Shown one piece after another: positions 1 through 9,678 of a stretch of 64,000 nucleotides of DNA; the first letter of the stretch is position 1; every line of letters begins with the position of its first letter. The DNA is from Protula sp. h YS-2021. Lineage: Eukaryota; Annelida; Polychaeta; Sabellida; Serpulidae. Under the pieces are notes generated by a model, which did not search any database, was not told the origin of the DNA, and was given only the letters and a program-made list of their open reading frames with translations. Where the stretch lies: positions 43,741,239 to 43,805,238 of the forward strand of contig OX457026.1 in assembly GCA_949752745.1 (NCBI GenBank), written 5' to 3'. Both the position numbers and the translations under genes were made by a program.

Positions 1-190
1 ACATAGCCCTTACATAGTCCTCACATGGTGTCACATAGTCACATAGTCATATGTCACATAGTCACATAATGTCACATTGTCACATAGTGTCACATAGTGT
101 CACATAGTCACATAATGTCACATAGTCACATAATGTCATATAGTGTCACATAGTCACATGATGTCACATAGTCACATAGTATGTGGGCTG
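1..190. repeat. TCACATAGT-type minisatellite
   Basis: Short irregular tandem repeats of TCACATAGT, TCACATAATG and TCACATAGTG run from the window edge to about 190. No open reading is conserved across the units. The array abuts a mobile-element end and may continue beyond the window. Confidence 0.85.
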
Positions 191-394
191 ATCACGTCTT
201 TGAATAGAGGGGAGCTGGTCCTCCCATTTGAACACATCTTGTGAATGGGAAAGGCTTATCATTCAAGCACATCTTGTGAATGGGAGAAGCTTGTCATTCA
301 AACACGTTCTTATGTGAATGGTGCGCGTGCCATTCAAATACGTTCCTGTCAATGGTGTACGCTCTTCACCCTGTCCCAAAAAAACTTATGTTTG

Positions 395-472
395 CCCATA
401 GGTGGGCTCGAACCACCAGTCTTCCGCCCACGAGTCCCACACGTTATCAGGGGAGCTAAAGAGCAGGTCTGG
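395..472 (-). repeat. tRNA-derived SINE head, copy A
   Basis: On the minus strand the segment contains GGTTCGAGCCC, a good match to the RNA polymerase III B box and tRNA T-loop. It is preceded by GGGACTCGTGGGC, which resembles an anticodon arm, and by a weak A-box-like TAGCTCCCCTGATA. The pattern is closest to a tRNA-Lys-like head, but the cloverleaf is degenerate. A 70-bp homologue lies at 798-872 in the same orientation. A SINE or tRNA pseudogene is likely; a functional tRNA is not. Confidence 0.55.
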
Positions 473-797
473 CGAATGATGTGCAAAACATAACGCGAAA
501 AAAAAGAATGTCACTTACCATGAATCTTTTGCCACTCCCTCCCTCATGTGTTTTCCAGCAACAGCCAAACTTTCACTTCGTCTCCATGTGTATACCAAGA
601 ACAGCAAATCTTTCACTTCTTCTCCATGTGCATCCAACAGCAATAATGACACTTGTGCACACCTAATGTGCTTATAAAGGCTGATGAATCAAGTGCTAGG
701 GGGGTCCCATGGTATGTCTTAGAGAGGGGGGTCCCATGGTATGCCCTAGGGGGTCTGACATCATTATGACGGTATAATAGACAGATGGTAGAAGTGT

Positions 798-872
798 TGT
801 CCATGGGTGGGATCGAACCACCAATCTTCCGCCCACGAGTTCCATGCTTTATCAGGTGATAATGTTCTGGAA
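798..872 (-). repeat. tRNA-derived SINE head, copy B
   Basis: On the minus strand this has GGTTCGATCCC (B box) with upstream AACTCGTGGGCGGAAGA, matching copy A at 395-472 over about 70 bp. The sequence 5' of the head differs between copies, so the shared part is the tRNA-like core. Both copies sit inside the same solo element end. Confidence 0.55.
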
Positions 873-1053
873 AACATTCATCATATAGGGTTAGGGTCAC
901 ATCACCGATGATGATTGACAGGTCACGTGACTAATGACGTCACGATGATTGACAGTTGGCTTGGAACTCTTGTTAGGGTTAGGGTTAGAGTTATGCCTCC
1001 TAGGGGAGTCTAACGTCAATATGACGTCACAGGTGGCTTGGAACTCTTGTTTT

Positions 1054-2004
1054 CACCCTACTCAAAACTAACAACAACTTAGCCTCGTTTGAGCATAATT
1101 TATACATCTAAGGGTACTCTCAACTGCACAAAAAATCGAGCATAAAATTATAACTAAATGATATAAAAATAATACTTCATTTCAAGGGCACAAACCGTGT
1201 TTTACTGCTCTCTGTAACTTGAAAGCACTTCTCATTACAGAATGCTGTAAAACCACGCCATAGTATTACTATGAAAGTGCACACAAGGCACACAGCGGAG
1301 CAACCTAAACAATATCACATTCATTTTAGGAATATTGAATATCATTTCGGGGCAGCGACGTTGTATAGACGATGGAAAATATTAATTTACAATCGGTATC
1401 CACCCGGCGGCAATCGTAACGAGTCTTGGTCTTTAATTCCAATCTTGGGTCATCCGCGCCATGTGGTAACGTTCGATTGAAATCATAATGTTTGCTGGGA
1501 GATTTCTTCGAAGGTAATTCGAACCCCTTTCGTTAAAAGGACTTAATATAAGTCTGATGATTGTAATGGTGGAATTATATTGAAGATTTGCCGTATATGA
1601 TTACCTTAAAAAATTTTATTATCTATTTTAACATCCAATGTATTAAAGACTACCACTTTTACGTTTTAGTCGAACTAGGAAAAACACGGGTTGTTTATAC
1701 TCATTTTCTGGAAGTTTTCCATCAGCAAATACTCTTTGATCAACTTACATCAAATCTGAATTTAAAACAGATTTACTGGCAACCGTGTTATTCAGCTGGC
1801 GGCTGATTGTTCTTGGCTTTTCTGATTGATTTCACTGACTATATGCCCTGAATAAATCCTGTGCTTTATCAAAGCACTCTGTTTTAAATCACTGCTTGCT
1901 GATCGAGTCAAAGGCGGTGTTTAAGCAAGTGCAAATGTTTATGTACCAACTGCAATTCTTAATTCTAGTAAGATGTATGATTTAAAACAACACATCCCAA
2001 TTAA
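1054..2004. other. No gene seen
   Basis: AT-rich sequence with only short random ORFs (for example 1271-1480 and 1588-1806) that have no recognisable domain. No repeat shared with the rest of the window was noticed. Confidence 0.5.
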
Positions 2005-2690
2005 CATTGCGAAGTTGCATCAGTGGATGGACATCACCCCAACGCCGGATCAACGTTGAGTATTGGTTGTTTATGGAAACAAGGTCTACCTTCGAAAATC
2101 CAACGTCTAATCAACGTTGCGTGAAGGTTGCAAATGGAAGTCGAAACAGCGTCTGTCTCTCGACATTGTATAGATTTCCAGAAAGTGACTTTCCACAGAC
2201 GTTGAAAAATATCTGTCTCTTCAGCGACAATCGTAGCGTGGTCAGCCGTCCATCACAGCACCCCACCTCTGAGCCTATGTCTAACGTCAAGCTCCATAAA
2301 TATTTTTTTTTCTTTTTTGAAGTGACTCGTCATGGTAACCATTTCCGGTGAGCGATACATGATGTTTTTTTGTCCCACGTCTATACGGCGTTGAATTTTC
2401 GTCGGTTTTCTCACATCTGTTGAACTGTGCCGCAAAGACGTTGATTGGAAGTCGCAGAAAGTGCCATTTTGGTTCGACGCAAAGGCGACGTCTGCAGAAC
2501 GTTGCTCTCCCATTTTCTATTCAATGTTAAGTGAAAAACATGGTTAGACTTTGAAATGTATTCACGATCAGTCACAACCAAACTACAACCAGAGTTATTG
2601 TTGTTATTTGGTCGCAGCCTCAAATCGACGTTGGATCGGCTGCAGAATGTTTACTGGGATATGCCTAGATGCGTTTATTTCCGGCGATGC
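2005..2690. mobile_element. Dispersed CAACGTT/GACGTC element, copy A
   Basis: Non-coding sequence studded with CAACGTTG, ATCAACGTTG and CGTCTATTCAACG-type motifs in both orientations. Related copies lie at 53925-54690 and 57535-58175, in the same order: a motif-rich 5' part, a central GCGATACATGATG-type segment, and a 3' motif-rich part. Copies A and C share a CTCAAATCGA block and an ATTCACTGGG-like end. No transposase ORF is seen. It looks like a MITE-like or foldback non-autonomous element. Its boundaries are approximate. Confidence 0.6.
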
Positions 2691-3334
2691 ATTTGTTAGC
2701 TCCCATAAAACACAAAGAGAGGGGCAGTGCTTCTCTCCTGTCGAGTTCTGAAAGCTGCTGAGAATGATAAAACAGCCAGTTGGTTATTTTTCCTTTTACA
2801 GCAATCTTTGCCAAGCGAAAAAGATTTAAAAATAAGGGGAATTTTTTCAGTGTTACAGAAACGTGTGAATGCTAGCATTGTACGAAAACAGACTTTGACA
2901 CGATTTCTAAGTAGCTTTACAGTGACACTAAGTGGAATGTAATTACATCCTCCTGTTGAAGAATAAAGAGCTGTTTTAGAGCTTGCGTGTAGGATTGTAC
3001 ACAGTTTCCCTAGCGGAAACATCATCTGCTTCCATTGCAGGACTTTCCGATGCGGTTATAGATAAGGTGCTAACAGCACAACAGCAACACACCGCAATTA
3101 AGCTCCATTTGGATAATAAGTATTTGACATGCATCACGTGATAAAGACTGCTGGACTCATCACAGACTAGCCATTACTGCACGCTTTCGGAATCTCATAT
3201 CTGGGTAACATTTTTTTACTTCTGGCATTGTTGTATTAATTGTAACCAATGTTCAATGTATATAAATAACAGAAAGAATAGAGACACACTTGAATGACGT
3301 GAACAAAGACGCATTTTGTAACGTCACTGCCTCT
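2691..3334. other. No gene seen; upstream of GPCR pseudogene
   Basis: Short ORFs on both strands lack recognisable domains. I saw no repeats or RNA genes. Confidence 0.45.
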
Positions 3335-3668
3335 GACAGTCTAACAAATGGGTGACGGCAAACTACACCATCTACGTTACAGCGTGGCTGAATTTTTGCT
3401 ATGCCGACATTTTTAAGCCTAGTCGGTGTTGTAGGAACGTGTTTGTACTACACGTGTACGCACAGAACCTGGTGGTCAACCAGTTCATCATCGTCGTAGC
3501 GATCGTGGATTTGTTAACGGGTCTCGTCCTCGTCCCTTTCACGGTATACTATGACCATGTCGATAAAGCCACATATGTCAGTAAAGTGACGTGATATGCA
3601 AGTTGTACCACTTTCTACTGACATCAATGTTTTCATTCTCCGCACTCGCCATGGTTGCTACAGTAGAA
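3335..3668 (+). pseudogene. Truncated rhodopsin-like GPCR pseudogene (TM1-TM3)
   Basis: This is a decayed paralogue of the intact GPCR at 38468-39739. One frame reads NQFIIVVAIVDLLTG, then VLVPFTVYYDHVDKAT, matching the intact gene's NHFIIVLAIVDFITC and VIPFTIYYEYVNKT (TM2 to extracellular loop 1). After a frameshift and stop near 3594, a second frame reads ICKLYHFLLTSMFSFS, matching CKLYHFLITSMIPFS (TM3). TM1 is also frame-disrupted. The alignment stops before the DRY motif at about 3668, where a dispersed repeat begins (3671). TM4 to TM7 are absent. It is an old, non-functional partial copy of the same receptor family. Confidence 0.85.
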
Positions 3669-3670
3669 AG

Positions 3671-4056
3671 CGGACCACAATTAAATTATTTTCTGGTTCC
3701 CTATAAACAGGAAGTGTATTTGAAAACACAGGGTTGTGGGAATTTTGCTATGAAGGTAAGTTCCTATATCATGAGAGACTGTAAAATGTGCAAAAAGACG
3801 GGAAAGAGATTAGGTTATGATTTCAAATTAATTTTATTCGCTGCAGGTTTCTAGTTCTTGAAATATAAGCTTCAACTTCCGGTTGAAAATCGTTGAATTT
3901 TAGTGTTTGGAGAAGCCAGGGCAAGGGATACCACCTTTGTGAAGCTGTAGCGAAAAAATTAATTGGTCAACCCCTATGTTAGTCCTCAGTCGTCCTAAGG
4001 GTCAAACTCTGTGAAACAATTGTTGGCTTGGTTCAACGAGATGTATGGAAGGAGTC
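3671..4056 (+). repeat. Dispersed repeat R1, first copy
   Basis: The segment starting CGGACCACAATTAAATTATT and ending near GTATGGAAGGAGTC is repeated at 9366-9678 in the same orientation, with scattered substitutions and indels. It abruptly ends GPCR homology in the pseudogene just upstream. It has no coding content. It may be a SINE- or MITE-like insertion, or one edge of a duplication. Confidence 0.75.
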
Positions 4057-4735
4057 AGAGTACCGGAAGTTATATACAAAGTCAAAGTGCCTGATATGGT
4101 ATATGGTAATTTTATAGAAGTTATATTTCCTCGATACTAATCGCCTAAACCACCTCAATGCATGGAAATTTTATCAAATAATGTGTATAAATGACTTAAT
4201 TATCATTTTGTCAGCAAAAATTATTTATTACCTTTCCACCTGGATAAGTTCCCTGTATGTAAAAATACCTTCAAAATGACTTCTAATTTCTTTTAGTCTT
4301 TGTAAATTTGCCAGTCTATATTCACATGCCCTATTACTGCAACACAATCATATAAAATAAATTTTTAATCTAACCCATTACCTGAAAATTGAATTTAACT
4401 TGAAGAAACATCGTGCCCGATGACACTTTCTTATGTACATATCTGATCTGCCTGGTTATCTGTAGTCATTTTTTCTCAAAAGCTGCACGAAAAATGTGAC
4501 ATTTACAGTTATAGGCACAGCTGTTATATTCAGCGGTGTATCCGGCGTATCATACGCCGCTATGCAGCATCTCTTTTGCCCCGGGATGTATCTAATGACA
4601 GTAAATTTATTTAAAATCTTTATATTTGATTTTTAGCTATAAATAGTTGCAAAAAAGTTTTTGTTACTTTAAAGTGAAAAATTGGAAGTTTTTTTAATGG
4701 AAATACTGTTCAAAATTACATAAATACCATATACC
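4057..4735. other. No gene seen
   Basis: AT-rich sequence without recognisable ORFs. TATATGGTA/ATATACCAT-like motifs near 4093-4105 and 4725-4740 were the only repeated words noticed. Confidence 0.4.
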
Positions 4736-5083
4736 ATGTATTTGAAGTGGCGCGGAGCGGGGGACTATAGTATTCGGGTCCGTCCGTCCGTCCGTCTGAC
4801 GACACTTGGAAGCACAAATTTGTGCACGCGATATATCAGTCGCTATTCAACCCTGGCTTTTGATTTTTGCTACAGTAAAAAAATATATATATTGAAGTTG
4901 TGCGACGTCGCATTATTTTTCGATTCGACCACAAAATGACGAAATGGCGACTTGTTGAAAATAGGCAATGTTTTAGCATTTCTGTTGGCTGCAATGAAAC
5001 TTTGTGCACGCGATATCTCAGCCGCTATTCAACCCTGGCTTTTGATTTTTGCTACAGTGACATTATTTTTAGACATCTCCTGA
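4736..5083 (+). repeat. CCGTCCGT repeat with a 181-bp internal duplication
   Basis: Begins with a CGTCCGTCCGTCCGTCTG run at 4780-4798, followed by two units sharing GTGCACGCGATAT and CAACCCTGGCTTTTGATTTT, 181 bp apart (4822 and 5003). A related copy at 23830-24050 has the same CCGT run, ATATATATTGAAGTTGTGC and ATGGCGACTTGTTG. This is a dispersed repeat with no gene. Confidence 0.7.
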
Positions 5084-5670
5084 GAACGAGAGCTCTGGAC
5101 CACCTGTGACGTCATAATGGCGTCACACCCGACCTCCTGAGTAGGGAAAAACAAGACTTCTACAACAGTCAATCATCGTGACGTCATCGATCACGTGACC
5201 TGAAGCCTCGCCCCACTAATACCATCTGTCTATCATCTGTCAGTCATCGTGACCCCGCCCCCTGAGTAAGGGAAAACGAATGTTCTGGTCCACTCAATCA
5301 TCGTGACGACATCAATTAGACAACTCCCCCTGAGTTGGGGAAAAACGAAAGTTCTGGACCAATCAATCACTGTGACGTCATCAAGACCCGCCCCTGAGTA
5401 GGGGAAAAACGAGAATTCTACCATAGCCTATCATCGTGACGTCATCAATATAAGCCCCTCCCCCCTCGTGCCAGCGAATTTGTGAAGAGAAAGTTGTTGT
5501 TGTAAGAAGTGAAAAAATTTGGATAAGTGAAATTGTTTGTTATGTTTATTTGTTATATTTGTTTATTTTTTGTGGTTGGTGATGTGGGAAGAGAACACCA
5601 TTCAAAGATTGTGCTCGAATGGCAAGCCCATTCAAAGACGTATTCGATTTGTGTTTGGCACATATTACGT
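5084..5670 (+). repeat. Left terminal inverted repeat of ZF element copy 1
   Basis: The reverse complement recurs at 7770-8589. Shared landmarks, in order, are GGACCACCTGTGACGTCAT, GATCACGTGACCTGAAGCC, repeated GGGGAAAAACGA...TTCT blocks, GTGACGTCATCAATATAAGC, a GTGAAATTGTTTG block and AATGGCAAGCCCATTCAAAG. The arm carries many TGACGTCA octamers, which are CRE-like palindromes. Confidence 0.8.
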
Positions 5671-5682
5671 CATAGTATTGTT

Positions 5683-6312
5683 CAACAAGTTTATGAACAA
5701 GTTGTTCAACAAGTTCTTGATCAACAAGTTGTTGTACAACAATTGTTCAGCAAGTTGTGCAAGAAGCTGTTATTCAGCAAGTTGTGCAACAAGTTGTTGT
5801 TTAACAAGTTGTTCAACAATTGTTCAACAAGTTGTTGTTCAACAAGTTTGTTGCTCAGCAAGATGTTCAACAAATTGTTTAAGAAATTGTTCAACAAGTT
5901 GTTTTTCAACAAATTGCTCAGCAAGTTGTTGTTCAACATTTCTTTAACAAGCTATTTAACAAGTTATTATTCAACAAGTTGTTGTTCAACAAGCTGTTGT
6001 TCAACAAGTTGTTGTTCAACCATTGCTCAACAATTTGTTGTTCAGCAAGATGTTCAACAAGTTTTTCTTCAAAACAAGATGTTGTTCAATAAGCTGTTGC
6101 TTAACAAGTTGTTCAACAAGTTGCTGTTCAGCAAGATGTTCATTGAGTTGTTGTTCAACAAATTGTTCAACATGTTGTTGTTCAACAAACTGTTCAACAA
6201 GTTGTTTGCAACAGTTGTTCAACAAGTTGTTGTTCAACAAGTTGCTACACAACAATTATTCAACAAGTTGTTCAACAATTTGTTGTTCAACAAGTTGTTG
6301 TTTAGCAACGAT
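5683..6312. repeat. Palindromic TTGTTCAACAAG minisatellite
   Basis: About 630 bp of near-tandem TTGTTCAACAAG and GTTGTTCAACAAGTTG units, with AGC and AAC variants. The unit is self-complementary, so either strand can form many hairpins and all frames stay open for long runs. The long ORFs here (5527-6333 on plus, 6016-6255 on minus) are consequences of the repeat, not likely genes. It lies directly upstream of the TATA box of the ZF gene. A comparable array lies upstream of ZF copy 3. Confidence 0.9.
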
Positions 6313-6336
6313 GACAACAACATGTTGGTGTGATCC

Positions 6337-6345
6337 TATATAAAG
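6337..6345 (+). promoter_or_regulatory. TATA box of ZF gene copy 1
   Basis: TATATAAAG lies 61 nt upstream of the predicted start codon at 6398. It is followed by a TTCAAAGACTT...ATCATTTGA segment conserved in copy 3, where the aligned position holds CATATATAG. The spacing suits an RNA polymerase II core promoter with a short 5' leader. Confidence 0.55.
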
Positions 6346-6397
6346 CTTCGTTCAAAGACTTTTTCATCATTTGAAATGTGTATGTTGAACCGAAACG

Positions 6398-7405
6398 ATG
6401 TATCAATGCAACATTTGTTGGAAATCTTACAATTGACCTGAAAGTCTTAAAAGACACCTAAAGGATACACACGCTTCAGAAATGAATGAAGAATGGGAGA
6501 TGGATGTGGAAAACCCTCTAAAGGTGCCTTTTACGGACACTTTAGATCAGTCTTCTATGGAAAGCCAAAGCGTCAACATGGCTGAAAAAAATGCATATGC
6601 CTGTACAGAATGTGGTGCGTTATGCAACAGCCAAAAAGCTTTGCTAAAACATATGAACCATTGTGGGGAGGGTGATGATGACAGCAGTCCTGACAGTGAG
6701 TCAGAAATAGACTCTATTTGGTATGATATTGTCCAAGAAGTCTACGATGACCATGATGACAAATTTCAAGTAAAGGTTTCAGAATATGAAAAACAAGGGC
6801 TTGAAGGTGCGCGTGAAAAAACAAGTGATGACTTTCGACCCATTTATAAAGGTAAACTAAATCAACTTTTTATGAGATTATTCAAATATATCCAACGTCT
6901 AGAAAAAGCAAACATTATCAAACCATTGTAGAAGAGTTTGATTACTTTGTTGATGAAAAACATTACGAGTATTCAAATGCACTAAAGGCGGCTATAAGAA
7001 GAAACGATGCATTCTTTGATGAGCTCCTAGATGAGGAGGAGGAAGATGAAAGCAGCGGCGAAAAAAGTGATATGGACAGTGAGGTGGAAAAGCAAGGGCT
7101 TGAAGGTGCGCGTGAAAAAACAAGTGATGACTTTCGACCCATTTATAAACGCAAACTAAAACATTTTTTATGAGATTATTCAAATATACCCAACGTCCAG
7201 AACAAAGCAAACATTATCAAACCATTGTAGAAGAGTTCAATTACTTTGTTGATGAAAACATTACGAGTATTCAAAGGCGGCTATAAGAAGAAACGATGCA
7301 TTCTTTGAAGAGCTTCTAGATGAGGAGGAGGAAGATGAAAGCAGCGGCGAAGAAAGTGATATGGACAGTGAGGTGGAAAAGAGTGAAACAGATGACGAAA
7401 AATAG
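6398..7405 (+). pseudogene. Acidic two-zinc-finger protein gene, copy 1 (broken)
   Basis: The frame opening at ATG 6398 begins MYQCNICWKSYN, the first half of a C2H2 finger. It then meets an in-frame TGA where copies 2 and 3 have Trp. The same frame resumes and is open over 6482-6931. It holds a second finger of C-x2-C-x12-H-x3-C form (CTECGALCNSQKALLKHMNH), an acidic Ser/Asp/Glu stretch, and a conserved WYDIVQEVYDDHDDKFQ and RPIYK region. One missing base near 6905 shifts the frame before the C-terminal AALKAAIRRNDAFF-like block and acidic tail. About 299 bp are tandemly duplicated (6790-7088 repeated from 7089). Fingers plus acidic tail suggest a nuclear nucleic-acid-binding protein, which is inference. 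I do not recognise a named family. Confidence 0.8.
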
Positions 7406-7426
7406 ACTTATTTGACTAAACTTTAT

Positions 7427-7432
7427 AATAAA
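7427..7432 (+). terminator. Poly(A) signal of ZF gene copy 1
   Basis: AATAAA lies 22 nt after the stop at 7403-7405 and is followed by a TG-rich stretch. The same signal and spacing occur in copy 2 (46596-46601). Copy 3 has a degraded equivalent. Confidence 0.6.
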
Positions 7433-7769
7433 GACTTTGTAAATCAACAAATGTTGTAATACTTTATTGATTTAATGCTATGTATTTAAGTGTATTTAAG
7501 TGTATCAATAAAACTATTCAATATATGTCTTGCATTTTCTGAACTGGCTGCTATCGTTGTCGCATCAATTGCTTCAACTGATATGCTGAAATGTGTTCTC
7601 AAACGTTCCTTTTATACATACAGGTTTCGCGTCAATTTGATTTCCAAATTCCCCATTTCGCAGGTTCTATTATGTCTTAAAATAAATTTTCAGAAATTTC
7701 CCAGGGGGTCTGACACACTATATCCTAATATGTCTAACTTTCTGGAATTTCCAAAGCATTGAATAAATG

Positions 7770-8589
7770 GGTTGCTCATTCCAACACGTCTTTGAATGGG
7801 CTTGCCATTCGAATACATCTTTGAATGGCGTGCTCTTCCCACATCACCAAACAAAAATAAAATAAATAAAAAAACAATCATAACAAATAAACATAGCAAA
7901 CAATTTCACTTACAAAATTTTTTTCACTTCCAGCAACAACAACTATCACCATTGTCACTTCCTCTTCACAAGTTCGCTACCAAGAGGGGGCGGGGCTTAT
8001 ATTGATGACGTCACGATGATTGGCTATGGTAGAACTCTCGTTTTCCCTACTCAGGGGGTGGGGTTTGATGACGTCACAACGATTGATTGGTCAAGAACTT
8101 TCGTTTTTCTCTAACTCAGGGGCGGGGTCTGACGTCACAATGAATGAGAGATCATATACAGATGGTATTAGCGGGGCGGGGCTTCAGGTCACGTGATTGA
8201 TGACGTCACGATGATTGACTGTTGTAGAACTTTTGTTTCCTCCGTACTCAGGGGGTGGATTCTGACGTTATTATGACGTCACAGGTGGTCCAAAAATAGA
8301 TGTTGTAAAATTTTTCCAGCATAAAAATAGATGTTGTAACATTTTCCAGTCTAAAAATAGATGATGTAATTTTTTTCAGTCTAAAAATAGATGTTGTAAA
8401 ACTTTTCATAGGATTATGCCGCTTAGGGAGGACCGACGTCATTATGACGCCACACGTCTAAAAATAGATGTTATAAAATTTCCCTGTCTAAAAATAGAGG
8501 TATGGTCTAAGGTTAGGGCTACACGGCCAAGGGGGGTCACGTGATTAATAGCGTCATTATGACGTCAGAAGGTGGCCTAGAACTCTCGT
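7770..8589 (-). repeat. Right terminal inverted repeat of ZF element copy 1
   Basis: Reverse complement of 5084-5670 with an extra internal stretch. That stretch, 8290-8500, is a small array of CTAAAAATAGATGTTGTAA units not present in the left arm. The outer 50 bp (8540-8589) again match the left tip. Several TGACGTCA and one TCACGTGA palindrome are present. Confidence 0.8.
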
Positions 8590-9365
8590 TTCTGCCCTAC
8601 TAATATTGCAAAAATATAATATTTTTCTCTCATTGTCTAATTTCTTCCCTACGTGAAATTAGAACTAAATTAGTTAAAATCAAAAATGCCACTTTATTAA
8701 TAGAAATGCAACAGTAAGCTTATTTATGCCCAAAAATGGTTAAAAAGAATCATGAATTGAAGTCGGTGGAGTGGGAAAATAGGGAGGGGATAGCCCTACT
8801 AGAAATATTTCTAAAATATCGTTATAATTGTCGAGTACATTATATTTACTATTTCTCATAATAGACATAACAAAGGGTTGCAGGACAGAATGACAACGGA
8901 CAAAATGGCCGTTGCCATTATGTCCGTTACCATTTTGTCCGTATCCCTGATGAAGTACACGTGCAAACTATTTTTGAAACTTTAAGGTTAAAATGAGGTA
9001 ATAAAAATAACCTTAGAATAAAAAACGGCAAAAAATACACTGATTTGGCTTCCAAAACCTAGCTGCAAGATTGGTTCCCCATCGAATAACGTCAAATGTA
9101 TGCCTCTCCTACTCTAAAATATTATTTATAAAAATAATTAAATTAATTAATCGGCTATTGAAGGAACTCTCAATTTTTTGAAATTTTGGTTCTCAAACAT
9201 CTCACTTCCATTTTCGGCTGGGGAGGGTTGAGTATATAATTTGCTACCTTATGATTAAAACAATTAGCTTCATCTTTTGGTATATGATCACGAATAATTA
9301 ACTCGATGTTATGTTATTGTTCAAAAATTGTTTGAAATTCAAAATAATTTGTCCCTTATAGGAAC
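8590..9365. other. No gene seen; one short hairpin
   Basis: AT-rich intergenic sequence. Around 8897-8930 ACGGACAAAATGG and CCATTATGTCCGT can pair as a near-perfect hairpin. Nothing else was recognised. Confidence 0.4.
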
Positions 9366-9678
9366 CGGACCACAATTAAATTATTTCCTGGTTGCCCACA
9401 AACAGGAAGTGTATTTGAAAACATAGGGCTCTCGGAATTTTGTTGTGAAGTAAGTTCCTGTAGCATGAAAGACTTGAATATGAAAAAAGATGGGGAGGTG
9501 ATTAGATTATGATTTCAAAGTGATTTTATTCGCCGCACATTTCTAGCTTTTAAAAAGTTTAAGTATAAAATGGTTGTAATATAGTGTTTGGAGAGGCCTC
9601 ACCTCAATAGTCGCCTCAGGGGTTAAACTCTTTGAAACAGTTGTTGGTTTGGCTCAACGAGATGTGTGGAAATGAGTC
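9366..9678 (+). repeat. Dispersed repeat R1, second copy
   Basis: Matches 3671-4056 in the same orientation. It shares CGGACCACAATTAAATTATT, ACAGGAAGTGTATTTGAAAA, GTGTTTGGAGA and the GGCTCAACGAGATG block, with indels. Non-coding. Confidence 0.75.

Larger units (their letters stand above)
190..1053. mobile_element. Solo, diverged right arm of ZF element (copy-1 type)
   Basis: This stretch follows the same order as the right arm of ZF element copy 1 (7770-8589). It has CATTCAAA/GAATGG motifs near 200-350, a block with CAGCAACA and TTTCACTT near 500-640, then TGACGTCA-rich sequence with TCACGTGA near 890-1040. It ends near 1050 in AACTCTTGTTTTCACCCTAC, which matches the right tip of copy 1 at 8580-8600. 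No matching left arm or ZF gene is present, so it is a solo or deleted end. It contains two tRNA-like segments and TTAGGG-like runs. I see no real gene: the small ORFs here have no recognisable content. Confidence 0.6.
5084..8589 (+). mobile_element. ZF element copy 1 (TIR element with zinc-finger gene)
   Basis: A 3.5-kb element bounded by inverted arms. The left tip (5086, ACGAGAGCTCTGGACCACCT) matches the reverse complement of the right tip (8589, ACGAGAGTTCTAGGCCACCT), each followed by a TGACGTCATAATG-like word. Inside are a palindromic minisatellite, a TATA box, a broken ZF gene and a poly(A) signal. No transposase, integrase or polymerase gene is visible, so mobility would need help in trans. 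Related copies are at 43784-47914 and 60888-63000, with a solo arm at 190-1053. Target-site duplications were not resolved. Confidence 0.75.

Noticed and set aside
395..472. Functional tRNA gene
   Set aside because: B box is good, but the A box and acceptor pairing are poor, and a second degenerate copy sits nearby. A SINE or tRNA pseudogene fits better.
5527..6333. 268-codon ORF with Leu/Phe/Asn/Lys repeats
   Set aside because: It is the reading of a self-complementary minisatellite that stays open in several frames on both strands. Its first residues fall in a terminal inverted repeat.
5084..8589. Polinton/Maverick or herpesvirus-like integrated genome
   Set aside because: No polymerase, capsid, integrase or packaging gene was found in or near the ZF elements; only the ZF gene is present.
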